Assembly (NCBI GenBank): GCA_037576195.1
Contig: CM075102.1
Span: forward strand, 28,826,745 to 28,890,744
DNA: 64,000 bases
Reading direction: 5' to 3'
Source of the DNA: Phytoseiulus persimilis
Lineage: Eukaryota; Arthropoda; Arachnida; Mesostigmata; Phytoseiidae
The notes under the pieces were generated by a model. It saw only the letters and a program-made list of their open reading frames with translations. It was not told where the DNA came from and did no database searches. Below are positions 14,613 through 27,299 of the stretch, piece after piece. A program made the translations under genes and the position numbers. Within the stretch, counting starts at the first letter, position 1. Each line of letters opens with the position of its first letter.

Positions 14613-15059
14613 TACAAGCAAATATCAGATTTACATGAACATCGCAGATTCAATTCCTGCGCCACGCCTCAATCCTCTAAGAGTCTTCCTAGATTGACAT
14701 CTATGGTACACAAGAGCCTATAGGTCGCCCATGAAAGATATCCCTTTCTCATTTTTGCGTTATTCCGCATTCATACAAGTTAGCACGAAGCTTCTTCGGG
14801 AACTTAACGAAGGAAAGCCCGATGAGGGGAAAAGTAGGGGAGTTCTCCGCTAACCCATGAACATCATGGGGCTTGATAAATAAATGATACATATACAACC
14901 ATATGTACATCGTCGACCTCAATCTTCAAACCAAACTGAAAATTCAATCGTCGTTCGCAATCCGATTCCAGCCAGCAGTGGATATCTCCGTAGTCGAGAT
15001 TCCTTCGAACACAGTTCCCTTTCCCAATTGAATCGTCGAATTTTCCGGATTTTTAAAGT

Positions 15060-18000
15060 CTATTGGATTGTGGCCGCAGGCGGAGGCGCGGATTTGGTTC
15101 CTCCGAGCATTTCTTCAAGGTTCTGAATGGCCAGCGGATTTCGCTTCACTTCTGTGGAATTGTCAGATCCAGAACCCTGTGAATTCTCTGTAAGAGAAAA
15201 ATGTAGAACACAAGGTTAGGCCCGGCTCGGAGCTCAGCTCAGACATCATATACACGATCGCTATGTGGCTCCAGAAGACGGTTCCTGATTTGGAATCGAG
15301 AGCAGAAACCAGGTTCGTCGAACGTACCGTTGCTCGAAGGCGCGCCCTCGTCAGCATCGAGATCAACCTGTTCGTCTTTCCTTGAGGATCGGTTAGGGCG
15401 AGTGTTAGACATCTTTACTGGACTAACGGTGATTTCTCCGCTGAGTGAACCCAGGTCGAACGCTTCCTCGTCTTCGGTCGAGTTTGCTTCGCATCGGTCT
15501 CGACACGAATCCGAGTCACCTTCGTAAACACTAGCCGTCTCACCATTAAGCAACTGCACCTTAGCCATTTCCTTATCAATCTTCTTACGCTGGGTGATCT
15601 TTATGCGAGCCTTGCGTTCCGGTTTCGCCTCGGTGACGACTTGCAGCTGTAGGTTTTTGTTGGCAGCCATTTTCCCCAAGATATCCTCCTCTTCTTGCTT
15701 CGTTGACTTATAGTCCTTTGTCAGCATATCGTAAAGACCTTTGTTTTTAGAGATCGTTTCAGATTCGATTGTGATGACCTTTGGTTTTGATTTGATGTCG
15801 TCGAAATCGCTCGAAAGCTCGTCGTCTTCGTCATCGAGATTGATTACTTCAGGCTTCTTCATCTCCGCTGCCGGCCGGAATGGACTGGGCCGAGCCATGC
15901 ACAATTGGTCCAGAGTTTGAGGTAGTCGCATTGCGATCACCCGTTCACACGGCAGCCTCAGATACACGCCTCTCGGGGTTTTCATGACGAACAGCTCGCA
16001 GCCCGCTTGTAGGTGTATGGGGGGCTCTTTGGCGAGACCAATTGTGATGCTTTTCGGAATTCGCATCTTCTGCACGGTCATACCTTGCTTGATTAGGCTG
16101 TGGATGAGCGCCGTGCCGACGTTGGACTGCATCCCCGCGAGCGACGCCGGGACCATTTGCCCGGTTTTAGCATCTCTGACCATTCCGAATCTTGAGCTGT
16201 GGCCCCCGTAGGCACCTCTGCCGTTCATGGTAGTGATACCAGAACCGTACGTTCCTCTGCCTCCGAGCTGCGCTGCGCGTTTCTCCTGCTCATAGGAGGC
16301 TTTGGCTAGCTTCTTCTCGTACTTCGTGAGTTTCTGGTCTTTCTGATCGAGCAACAGCGACTCGTGCTCGAAGGGGAGTTTTGTAAAAGCTTTCGATGCC
16401 ACCAAAACCACTTGTTTCATGATGGGATCCTTGAAATTCTCGTGGTTGTCCGTGAAGTCTTCTTCCGGTGGATCACATTCGTCTTCTTGTATTAGCGTCG
16501 AGACGTCTTTCCACGTCAACTTAGCCTCGGGATTCATTTCATCAACAACCCTGTCCGACATTCCCTGTTTGTTCACCTGAAACGATAGTCGAAGGGTTAC
16601 TCAAATCTCCGGCTCTACGCGGCCTCGCTCGACGCTTCGAGTCAGCGTCGGTCACAAGCACCCAGATCCATTCCCGTAACATTCTCACCTGTCGGTCATA
16701 AATTCTTTTCTCGAGCGAGTTATCACAGACGAAGCGATATATGTAGCAAGGCTTTTGTTGACCATAGCGGTACACCCGGCATACAGCTTGCGCGTCGTGG
16801 CAAGGATTCCACGAGGCATCAAGAACCACAATTCTATTGGCGCCGATCAAATTGATTCCTAAGCAACCTGCCCTCGTAGACAAGAGGAACAAGGCTACGC
16901 ATGGGTTGTGATTGAAGTCATTGATGAGTTTCTCACGATCTTGACCCGATGTACCACCGTCCAAACCTGCAGGGAAGGTTGAGACGTGTCGTTCAAGCAC
17001 TCCATCGGTTTTTGCTCCGCGTCGTGAATATGTGCGGCAGGTCAAGGAAAGAATAATACTCACGGAAATAGGTCCTGTTCTTGACCCACTTGTCAGTGTA
17101 GTTCAATCCCGGTCTGGGTGGAAGGTCTCTCATTTGTAGGAATCTTTCGACGAGATCCAACGTGAGCAAAGACTGGCTGAAAACCAGCAACTTATCCCCC
17201 AGTCGAAGCGAAGAGTCGATAACTTCCATGAGGAGAACCATTTTATAACTGTTGCTTATGTCGTCCGCTTTATAATCGGCCATCAATTCGTATGCCTGGA
17301 ACAGAAAACGAGTCAGCTCCGTCTATGCAACCTGTTCGACGTCGACGGCTACGGCTTAGATTGCTGACTCCTCACTCACCCATTCGTAAGAAATCTTATT
17401 GAGTTCATCGTCGTTTATGGGTTTGGGTAGTTGTTCGGTGTTGGTCGGGGTTATGGCGTCTTTTTTCTTCCCTCGCTTCCTCTTCTTCTTCGTGGGATCC
17501 TCGTCACCATCGGGATCACCACCTTCGCCGAGGTCGTCCCTCTTACGAGTTCCCAAACCGTTCAAACCGGCTTCGCCCACCTCTGCAGCACCGTCGTCAA
17601 TGTCCAGATCCATGACGGCCGTAGGTGGCAGACCTTTCTTGTCCCTGACTAGATTGTACAAAATATCGGGATGGTTCCAGATCTTGCAACAAACGGCGAA
17701 AATTTTCAACGGGTTCGCTGACTCGGAGTTGGTGACGAACTCATTGACGAGAGCTGTATATAAGGCTCTCTGGATAGGGGTCATTCGGATGAAGAAAACG
17801 TGTTCCTCCTTATGGGGCAACGCATCTTTCAGAACACCATGACCCCGCCGCTGCACGAAGCCCGTCAGGAGGGAGTGGAGTACGTGCGCACGGAATTTCA
17901 TCAGCTGCCGATCTTTGGGAGTCGAGTCGACGCACTGTCCGTTCTGTATGGGCCGTTCAAACATGTTGGTGAACTCCATTTTGGTTCCGAGATATGAGGG

Positions 18001-21000
18001 CCTCACGAAGTCCACCATGCACCAGTACTCTATGAGGTTATTCTGTAACGGGTATCCAGTGAGCACGACCCGCCTCTTCGTTTTGATATCTTTCAATGCC
18101 GCCGAAGTTGTCGCATTGCAGTTCTTGATGCGATGACCTTCATCACAAACCACAAGGTCAGGCCCAGGGTTCACCAGTGCTTCATAGACCTCCTCGAGGA
18201 GCTCTCGGTCCCTTCGCATGACTTCTTCGGTGGCCTGCACGGTGGCCGCCTTCTTCCTTCCCTTTGGTTTGTAGACTTTCTTGAGTGCCAGTGTTCTGTA
18301 CATTTCGTAACCCATGAGCATCACGCCGCCTTTGTCATGCCACTCCTTGACGATTCGATGACGAGCGGACGCGGTTTTGTAAACCTCGTTCAACAGAAAT
18401 ACAGGAAAACTTCGAGGTCTAACGTGACCTTCGTTTATGTGAGACACGTAGACCTGATCCTCCCTGGGCAGCCATTTGTCGAACTCAGCTGGAATTCACA
18501 GAAACGAATCGTGGTTAGAAGAAACGGCGCGCTCTGAATCTCAGGTTGATTCAGGGGTCAAGAGCTGAGTTTTTTGCTTTACCTTGCCAGTTCTGGATGG
18601 TGTTGATGGGGGTGATGATGAGAACTTTTTTGCCTGTCGTATGTCTGAGAAACAGATCGGTGAACGTGATCACTTGTATCGTTTTGCCCAAACCCATGCT
18701 GTGCGCCAAAATGCATCCAAAGCCGTTCGACGTATTGAAGCGAGACGCGCTCTCAATGACGTTCTCGTACAGGAACCGAACTCCGTTGATCTGATGCGGT
18801 TTTATTATATGGGCGAGTTGAGGTGCGATGAAAATGTCTTCCTCGTCGTCTGCATGCCCGACGTTTATCAGCACCCGGCCGTGCTCATCGCGTATCGGAT
18901 GAACGTTCGTCGACAGGTCGATCTCCTCGTCCTCATCGGACTCGTCACTGACATTTATGACGTGCTTGTCTCGGGGATCATCTTCATCGCCGGAAGAAAT
19001 GTCTATGACATCTTTCTTGATCGCGGCGGTTCTCTCTTCGTCGTCCTCCTCTTCGTCGGAAATGATCGCCGCAGCCGGGGACGGTTCTTCCTGCTTCACC
19101 ACAGCTGGCGGCTCTGCGTGGTCCTGATCTTCGGATTGCTGCTCGTTTTGGTAGGGGGTTGGTACGCTTCCTCGCAGCTCCTTCATGGAATTCAACGCCC
19201 GCATTCTCTGCTCCTGCAACCTCTTAATTCTCTCCTGTTCCTCTTTCTGGGCATTTCTGGTGCGCTCATCGAGTGACGCCTCGTCTTTGATGTCCTTGAT
19301 GTTCTTCCGCAAAGGCAGTTTGGATTTCTTATCTTCGTCATCTTCTGCGGATGCTTCAGATCTCTTCGAATCATCTTTCTCGTTCGAAGAAGAGTTGTTG
19401 AGCTCCTTCGAGCTCTCGCCATTGGTGGCTGATACTCCCTGTGGAAATGTAACATTCTGAGAGCCCTAGAAGACAACATCGACCGCAGCTCATCGCAGCC
19501 AACAACATATTCGAAGGGTCCGACGAAGGAAGTGGAGACATACCTTGTCATCGTCATCGTTTTCCGTTTTGGCACTTTCTAAGGTGTTCGTGGACTCTTG
19601 AGTAGAGTCGTCTTTCTCTGCTAGATCCTCTTTCGAATAATCTCTCGAATTATCTTCTCCTTGGGGAGGCTCAGGAGGCCGAAGCGATTGATACATTCCG
19701 TTCATCATGTGAGGGTTCCCCATCATGCCATTCGTGTGGTAGGCGTCTGCCAACCTTTTTGAAGGTGAGTCAGACATGGCCATCATTTCGCTTCCAGGTC
19801 GCTTGTTGCTCAAGTGATGATCTACAGGGATGTACTGATCAGGAGTATAGTTGGTCATTTGCGGAGGGGCTACGGGTAAACGCTCATCGAGGGGATAGCC
19901 CCCCTGATTAGCGTATGGGTTCATGTACGGATCCAGAGCGTGGGTTGGTGGCGGACCCATGGGGTGGGTATAGCTTCCCATATTCATCGTAGACATGGGA
20001 GGCTGATTTCCCATCACTGGTTGAGGCGGGTGAGGTAAAGGCCGTTCAGGGAGTGAAGCGTCTTTGCCTGTGGAGGGAACGGATTTTTCAGAAAGACCTC
20101 GAACAGCCTTGGAATTAAATAAGAATCCAACTCTCCTGTACAGTCTCAATCACAGATTCTGCTCACCTTTTCGACTCCTACGTCGAGTTCTTTTCGCGTC
20201 TGTCGCCGCGGTTGAGGCTCGTTGCGACGATTGCTGAGTTCCCGGCTGTGAACCGACGGCCTGGTGCGCGGACGACAACATTTGGGAAGTTTGGGGGTCA
20301 GGAGGGGGATATTGCTGTTGGCCTACCGACGAATTACTGTTACTGGGATAGCCCTGCGATGGTGGCTGATGTTGACTGAATGGCGACATCATTTGATTCT
20401 GAGATGACGAGTAGGCGTTCATGGGCTCATTCTTCACCGATCCTCTGCTGTAGGCACTAGGATCGCAGTAGGAAGGTGGATCATAATACGCGCCCGATTG
20501 TCCAGCGGAAGGCGGAATAAGAGGATTCGGGTACCCGACGAAGGGTTCGAACTGTGGAGGCTGCGGGTACGAAGTTTGTGGCGATGGTGCTCCATTGTTG
20601 AAGTTACTCGGCTGAGGAATGCTTTGGTTGTACAATGATGCCGACGAAGGCGGCGGCCCCGGTTGCTGCTGTTGTTGGCTTTGTTGTTGTGATAGTTGCT
20701 GCTGTTGCGATGGCTGCGTTGGTCGCTGCTGCTGTTGCTCTTGGGGTTGGAGTGGGGGAGGGGGGTACCCCGGTTCGTAATACCCGGAACTCCCAACATT
20801 GAACGGGCTCATATATCTTTGGGTGGATGACGCGCTGCCAGGGAGTGCTGATCTACTATCTTGAGGGAACCACCATGGTTGATCACTGACCGCGCTCGAA
20901 CTCGATGGAGGTTGCGATAATTGCGTTGGGTTGTAGTACTGGTTTGGAACCTCTTGTACTTGCGATCCGTTGACCGAATTACCGACCGACAGAGTTCCCG

Positions 21001-21626
21001 GGGGTACATACTGCAAAGAAAAATCACTCGTGATGAGAATCGTGAAAAGTGGAGCCCTGAATGGTCAACGGGAGACAGGTGGATATATCTCGTTTCACAG
21101 CGCGGAGCAGCAATGAAGAATTAGAATTCCGATTCAAGAAACGACGGTACCCCTCGCACGAGAACTTTTCTCGTTCGAAAATCGCTCACCCTCGAATTCG
21201 TGGGTAAAGACTGCTGGTAGTTGTAGTTGATTTCATTTTGACCTGGATAAGGAGAATAGTCCTGCGATCCCCCTGGTGTATACCACTGACTCGGTGTTGA
21301 GTACAACGGCGGCTCGAGTGGCAACTGCGAAGATGGAGTCGCCCACGGCTGGCAATATTGAGGTTCTCCGGCTCGTGTCTGCAGCTGGTCAGGCTTTGGA
21401 CCACAAGGGGTAGTGTCTAGCATTCCTGGAAAGCACGTGACATGAGAACATTTCGGAGCAGCTTCTCAGTCTTCTGGAGCTGTACAGCTCCAGGAAATAT
21501 ACGTCCGGTGGCCCGTCACTCACGTTCGAGGGCAGTGAGACCCGTTGGCGGCGCAGTGGCTGACTGAGCCAAGGAATTAGGAAAATGGCCAGCATTCTGG
21601 CCCTCCAACCACGGAGGGGTTGCCAT
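15060..21626 (-). CDS. ARIP4/RAD54L2-like SNF2 helicase, ten coding exons
   Basis: An ATP-dependent chromatin remodeller of the ATRX/ARIP4 branch. Mammalian ARIP4 is a nuclear, SUMO-regulated cofactor of nuclear receptors. Exons, 5' to 3': 21626-21524, 21425-21190, 21010-20167, 20067-19544, 19438-18583, 18488-17380, 17295-17064, 16966-16689, 16576-15328, 15187-15060. All introns are GT-AG, 84-179 bp; the total is 1852 codons plus TAG. An in-frame TGA lies 15 bp before the ATG. Residues ~1-560 are Pro/Gln/Ser/Tyr-rich with a polyQ stretch near 200-235. A charged part follows, then the ATPase from ~780: Walker A SMGLGKT (816-822), DEGH box (970-973; DEGH rather than DEAH is typical of ARIP4), FERPI, RRGH, CCKIWNHPD, LLVFSQSLLTLD, motif VI AVCRVYRYGQQKP, and the DRQ-VNKQGMSDRVVDE extension. 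It is longer than human ARIP4 (~1467), mainly at the N terminus. SUMO-interaction-like patches sit at 713, 729 and 1638. Very confident on family, slightly less on the first two exons. Confidence 0.95.
20640..20750 (-). repeat. polyQ-encoding CAG/CAA tract in helicase exon 3
   Basis: On the coding (minus) strand this is an interrupted run of CAG and CAA codons giving several blocks of 3-5 glutamines separated by Pro and Ser, around residues 200-235 of the ARIP4-like protein. The mix of CAA and CAG suggests a moderately stable tract. It lies in the disordered N-terminal extension, away from the ATPase. Confidence 0.8.
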
Positions 21627-23842
21627 CGAGCTCGACGCTCACCGGCCCCCGTGCGTTTCGGGGAGCGACAGCATGCGCCAGAACCTAATTCCGGATGCGT
21701 TTGTCTTGTTATCGTTGTCGTTGCTGCCGAAACCTGGAAGGTAGAACAATGAAGTATAAATACCTCCGAGCGGGATTCTCAACTCGAAAACATGCGGTCG
21801 ATTGATCGCTCGAGTTTCTGGAGTTTTGGTGACCAGTCGACTCTAACCCCCCTTCCCCCGCGGAGTCATTCGCGGTGCCGCCGAGATCTCTTCCATGATT
21901 CTGAATCGATCCACGGCTCGTTGGATATGCTCCATAATCGAACCTGATCCCCCCAACGGTATCCGTCGAGCACTTCATGCCATAGAGGATTACTCCATTG
22001 AGCGAGAAGTCCACTGTTCGTGAGAACACAATCCAATACGAATACCGAGGTCCCCCAGGACCTCCAGAACGGCATCTCCGTCCAATAACTCACGGTTCCG
22101 AATGCTGGATATCTGCCCCGATCGAAACTGAGCGAGCGGAGCTACCTATTAACAAGTTGTTTATTTCCCAAAACAACGGAACTCGCGCGCTCGCGAGAGT
22201 ATCCAAATGTTTCTGGAAAGTTCAGGGTCGGACAGCCACGAGGCGTTGAGCGCGCAAAGTGACAGAAAACGAGCCGCTACTCTCTCATGCCAATGAATCT
22301 CTGGAACTCCCGCATCGGGTTCGATTGTCATCCTCCGGGCGCGGTGTGAATCGCCACTCGGTTCTCATATCTTCCTTTGGGATCGCCGGTCCATTCTCCA
22401 GTGATATACAGGTTTCGTATCCGATTCCATAGGACGCGATGGGAGGACAAGACCTTCCGTGAGACACACCGAGAATTTACCAACGCTGGATAACGACATC
22501 TTCTCGGTGTTCAATCGTTACCATGATGGGATACTCCCGACTGCCCAAAATGAACATTATTAGAGGAAACCACGAGACGCGCTGGAGGCATTGGAGACTT
22601 TTCCAATTGTCGCCATTCGGAAATGTCAAATGCCCAACCAGCTCTCCGAGAATATCCGTGTTGTATGATCTCTAGGATAGGGGCTTCGATCTGCCTAATT
22701 GTCGCAGTTCGACACTGCGGCTGACGACTCGAAGCCCTCGACAGACGTTTCAAACTCCATCAACGGATCCTCCGAATATAATCTACCACGGATTCCTTCT
22801 GAGTGAATGTGCTCGCGGTGCGTTCGTATATCTGGCTGTGCGTCTGTGTGTGTGTGAGTGTGTCTGTGTCTGTGAACAGTTGTCAGAAGTTCTCTCAAAA
22901 GTCAATAACCCTTGACCTCGTAAACCATTCGTATGTAGATAATTCGCAGTTTCCAATCACCATACAGTTCTAGTGGCTCACCGATGAGAGAAGTGTTCAT
23001 CATCAGAAGCGCTGAACTCTCAGTGAGCGCATCCAAACTCCAGGAATTCGAGAGAGGCCTTCACAGCAACTGCATCCTAAACCAGGCCTGCCCTCGGAGC
23101 CCCGGACACTTGATTCGATCCCTGCTGACGGTTATTGCGCTTGAGAACCGGGAGAGCCACCATGCGGGGGTCCAATTCTAACTTCTGGTATAGAGCAAGT
23201 CTCCAATAATTGCAACTAATAAAATGTCCACAGTCTGCCAAGATGGCGTTTTGTTTACTAAACACGACCCCGAGCAGACGCCTAGGAGAGAGCCAGGGAG
23301 CGGAGGGGCGGCGTTTTCGAACGATTTGGAAATTCTATCATATTCCAGAGGACCGTGACCTCTGAGTCACAGACGAAGGCACTCCAGGTATCTGCGACGA
23401 GCATCGGTCCCCCGATCATTGAACCAGAGGATCGCGAGAGATTTTATTCGCTGACAGCTGACTACATTCCGCGCATCTCATCATTTTCTGCGCCTCCTGG
23501 AAGCGGAGTTATGAGCTGTCGAAGTTGAGCGCTCAGAACCGTTGCGTGCATCCAATGGATGCGTCAAAGCCTCCAGCATCCGCCCTGATATCTTGAACGG
23601 AAGAGAAGAAGGACTATCTGATCATCAGTGTCAAAAACTGACCTATATCACAGGGTATGGGTGATTCCGGTCAGTGTGAATATTTCACCTCCGGTTCAGC
23701 GGATTGCTCGATAATTGACAATCATCAGAGAATCCTAATCGCGATAATCGACCCGGCCGACCGAATTCCGGGATTCTCCCGAGGGACGAAAACAACCCTC
23801 ACTTCCAGGAAGCATCGAGAGCCCGAGCAGCAATACCGAGCG
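21627..23842. other. Upstream flank of the helicase gene, no supported gene
   Basis: Contains the presumed promoter and any 5' non-coding exon of the ARIP4-like gene, and a TG-rich microsatellite at about 22836-22875. No open frame on either strand shows a recognised domain. Confidence 0.5.
22836..22875. repeat. TG-rich microsatellite
   Basis: An imperfect run of TG/TCTG units about 40 bp long. No coding or transposon context is visible. Confidence 0.75.
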
Positions 23843-24238
23843 TTAATTTTCTTGCAAAATATCGAAACATTCACGGTGCAATATGGTCATTATGGTCAGC
23901 AATATGTACATGTCTGTTCTGGGATGAGAACAGAGACCGCACACATTATCAGCACATTTCGAACCTCTCGCGTAGTTGCCCTCGCCGTTACCGTCATCTT
24001 CATCCCACCTACAAGGCCAGTGAAAGTTCCTCCTGCATCGGGCGGAGTTTGGGCAGATGACTGTGGCTCCGCGTCCATTGCATACATAACATTGCAAGGT
24101 CTGAGCTTGGATGAACTCGTCGCGGATCTCGTTGCCGAGAGGAGCGCGCTCTCGCTGGCCGGTGGATCTGATTTCATTGGATCTCACATATGCACATATG
24201 TTCGCTTTCATTTCAGTGATGAATTGTATTGCGTTCAC
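23843..24238 (-). pseudogene. PHD-like (zf-HC5HC2H type) zinc-finger ORF, probably interrupted
   Basis: A 131-residue open frame. Its middle has the spacing CYVC-x8-C-x5-C-x4-H-x2-C, containing GATVIC and NFHWPC, followed by a C-x4-C-x2-C cluster (CADNVCGLC). This matches the extended PHD fingers of PHF7/G2E3-type proteins, which bind histone tails. Such fingers also occur in ORF1 of some CR1-like LINEs. Just before the finger, the stretch LGNEIRDEFIQA also occurs near 33240-33280 in this window. I see no good start, so this is more likely a fragment than a whole gene. The decayed LINE lies immediately upstream and appears to separate it from its 5' part (see findings). Whether the finger belongs to a host gene or an older transposon ORF is open. 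Confidence 0.45.
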
Positions 24239-26785
24239 AGATCATACTTCGTTGTTCTCCCATCCCCTTAGGATATCCATCGTTCTCCTCAGGCTCCTCG
24301 GTGTTGAATCAAGATGAAATCCTAGTCGGTATGGGAATTCCGTCTGGGAATATTTTCCTTCCTCGCATTTTTGTCGGTTTCCGGGGCTCCACATCGAGCG
24401 CATTCCATATGTATGGGAGGATCCCGGGAATTTTGCCGGCTCTTGGTGTTGAGCATTCCTGCCCTGGCTAGCGCGAACAACCAACTGCCCCGCGAGTTAT
24501 CGGTATAGTTCCTTCTCGAGACCTCGATTTTGCTGATGGTCTCCATGGCATCGAAGGAGATTCAACCTGGTTCTCCCTCGATGAACTCCTTCGATACTGT
24601 GTGGATACCACTGCGGTATGCCCATGGCTCACCTCCCCGCATCCCTTTGTCTGACTTCGACGAGGTTTCTCAGCCTTCTGTGCATGGTGATTACTCCATT
24701 GCAGTGCGTCAGTTGTGGTATTGCGGTGGCTTTCCAAAGGATTTTGGATACTTCAAAACTCTTGGAGCTCCAACGTTTTCTCGCATTGAGTCTTTTGATC
24801 GCCGTGTTCACCTCATACGTCAGCTTATTTCAGTGTTGGGATAAGTAGTCTCTTTCGGCTGATATTTCGATCCCCAAGTACTCATAGGATTCGACCATAA
24901 GTATTGACTTCCCTTGTATCAGTAGGTCTCGATCTGGATTATGATCTAATGAGCATGGTTGAGTGAATACCATCACTCCGCTCTTCAGAGGGTCAAATCT
25001 GATTGACATCTCGTCTCTGAACTCGGATTTTATCTCCAGAAGAGTTCTCATATCCGTTCTGTTGCTCGTCATGAGGAGCAAGCCCGCGAACGACTGGAAT
25101 CGTGACGGACCACACATCCCAAAAGTGTATTTTTCTCGCAAATCTGAAAGCAACCCCCGTCTTCAAGAGTTTTCGTTCTAGGTCTGCGATGTATAGGCTA
25201 AAGGGGATAGGAGACTTAGGACATTCTTGACGGGCCCGATCATTACGGATACTACTACCTCCTGACCTTGGATTGTGCGAGGTACCACTTTCATGTACTA
25301 CTCGTCCTTCTTCTATATTTTCCCTGTCATTCTTGTTCATGTAGTTCTGGAAAGCCCTCGATTCGGCTCGTCTGGGTGTTTTCATTATTTGATCGTATAT
25401 TTTTCGATCGCTCATGTGTAGTAACCGATTGACTTCGATACGAACTGCCTCTTAAGCCGTTCTGTATCGTTGTCTTGCCTCGACCTCTTCCTTTCCGGTG
25501 AGTCGCGCTTTCCTTCATGCACGATTTTGTTCTCGTCTGATTGTCTGCAAGTTAGATAGTCCAGTGGAGAAAATTTTTTTTCGTGTCGAGATTCACCAGT
25601 TCGATGGATTTGGTGATTTGAACTGCAATCAGCGGACCAATGGGTTCTATCTCCGGGGTCCGAAGGGATTTCCTCCAACTCCTAACGTTGTTGAAGGAAA
25701 AAAAAAAAAAAAAGAGCCCTATATGATGTTGATCTCCTCGATCGAATCTGAGTCCCCAATTGGTTTGACACCATTTTCGCCGCTTTCTTCCACTTTACCA
25801 CTTCAACTCGTGTCTTTCTCGATTGAATCTTGCTACACCCCCACCCAGCCGTCTGGTTATGAGGCTGTGGTCACTCCAACCAAGGATTTCTTTGTCCTCG
25901 TCTATACGTATGCCGATCACATTCTGAGTGTGGATGTGTTGCATAGTACATGATCGAGTGTAGATGACACACCTCCTTGTCTTCGAGTGGTCTTTCCTCT
26001 ACATTTTCCGAGAGGTTTAGAATCGTGAGGTCGTATTTCTCTGCTAGCTCTGTCAAGAGTTTGCCTCGACCGTCTGTTCTCCCGTCAAGCTGCTCTGAGT
26101 CGCCATTCACGTCCACCACAGTCAGCAACTTGTTGTTGTCCGAGACCTTTTCTCGAATGATCTTGCCAATTCGTTCAAATAGACCTTCATGCGATTTCAG
26201 ATCGCTCATGGCTAGGTATGATGAGATTACCATTGTGGTCCAATGTTGAATGTTTATCTCCTTGCGTAAAGCAATGAAATCTCCCCTTGTCCGGACCCAG
26301 TGTACGTCACCCACGAGGGATCGCATAAGGATACTCGCTCCGCCGGATGATTTATTACCAGAGGGTCCTTTTCGGTTGCTTCCATAGAGCGAGAACTCAT
26401 CTATGTGAGGTGGTTCTTCTTTGTTCATCAAATGGGTCAGATACAGTAGAATATCATATCGGTTTAACATTTCCTCAACCTTCTCTTCCAGGAGCTCTCT
26501 GCGTAGACTCTCACATTTTCCCACATTCTCACTCCCCTGCATATTGAAAACACCAATTTTCGAGTGGGGAAAATTGTATGTTTTACCCACCGTCGATTGT
26601 GGCCTCTGGGTCAGGGTTCGCTAGGACTACGGTTGTCCAAGAAGTTGGCGTTCCCTGAGGGCGGGAGGGGTTCTGAGGCTGGCGTTCCTCCGGGGTTTCC
26701 TGTAGCTTCCCGGGGCAAAGGTTGTCTGAGGGGCCCGGATGCCCCTGCTCGCTGGAGGAAGTACATTCCGTCGAGTACCTGTGGA
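24180..26785 (-). mobile_element. Decayed non-LTR retrotransposon (LINE) with APE endonuclease and reverse transcriptase
   Basis: Protein traces run in element order down the minus strand. From 26590 to 25871 is an endonuclease/exonuclease/phosphatase-type domain, with GVFNMQGSENVGKCESLRRE at the start, SSGGASILMR, and VDVNGDSEQLDGR near the end. A linker (25678-25412) follows. Reverse transcriptase traces come next: RQECPKSPIPFSLYIADLE (usually RQGCPLSP) near 25230, then FAGLLLMTSNRTDM near 25080, and YEYLGIEISAERDYLSQH. The maturase-like region follows (KSFEVSKILWKATAIPQLTH near 24760; EVRQRDAGR) and a terminal Cys motif MECARCGAPETD near 24400. The catalytic FADD has become FAG, frames change at least four times, and a 16-base poly-A run lies inside at 25698-25713. 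It cannot move by itself. Ends are approximate. Confidence 0.85.
25698..25713. repeat. Sixteen-base poly-A run inside the LINE
   Basis: A homopolymer on the plus strand (poly-T in the element's sense), between the endonuclease and the reverse transcriptase traces. It adds Phe codons or frameshifts to the element's reading frame. Confidence 0.85.
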
Positions 26786-26803
26786 GCAAAGAATAGAAGT
26801 CAT

Positions 26804-27136
26804 TCATGAAGCGTCTTTGTTGGAGACTTCATCATCGACTTTTCCATCAATTATGCAGTACGCAGTCACAACGTTATCCGATGTACCTCGATTTGAACCT
26901 GTCTTACATTTGGGCAGATTATCGTGGGCTTCTTCGTCGGCACAAGGTTTTAGGATTCCGCCGCGCACACTAAGTTCCTGGAGATCGGAAGCGTTTTTCC
27001 TGGGAGAAGAAGAGACGCATCGCTTGGAAACGGACTCCCTGGATTTCCCAGACCATTTTTTCCTGCCTGAAAGCTGGGAAAAATACGCGTCGTTTCCGAC
27101 CTCTTCCGCTTGAGTCCGGCGTTTTCCCGACGTCAC
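26804..27136 (-). pseudogene. Unrecognised 110-residue ORF upstream of the LINE
   Basis: A Ser/Lys-rich frame that ends with VVTAYCIIDGKVDDEV. I do not recognise it. Its last part resembles, at DNA and protein level, the minus strand around 33320-33430 (there HIIACCVING). The LINE may therefore have entered a repeated sequence whose two halves are this ORF and the zinc-finger ORF at 23843-24238. It could also be the LINE's own first ORF. Confidence 0.3.
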
Positions 27137-27299
27137 AGAAAAGGGCGAAATTCCATCATTTTCCGAGACGACTACGCGGGAAAGAAAGGAGTAATTCGTC
27201 GAATCGAATAATTTTATTGACGTCTCTCATCTGTTCATCTAACATTCACATCAATGAGAAAATCTGATCACTAATTGCACACAATCCATGTGAAGCTCG

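Noticed and set aside
18584-19276. 230-residue plus open frame with hydrophobic stretches
   Set aside because: It is the antisense of helicase exon 5; acidic codons read backwards give Leu/Val/Phe-rich sequence.
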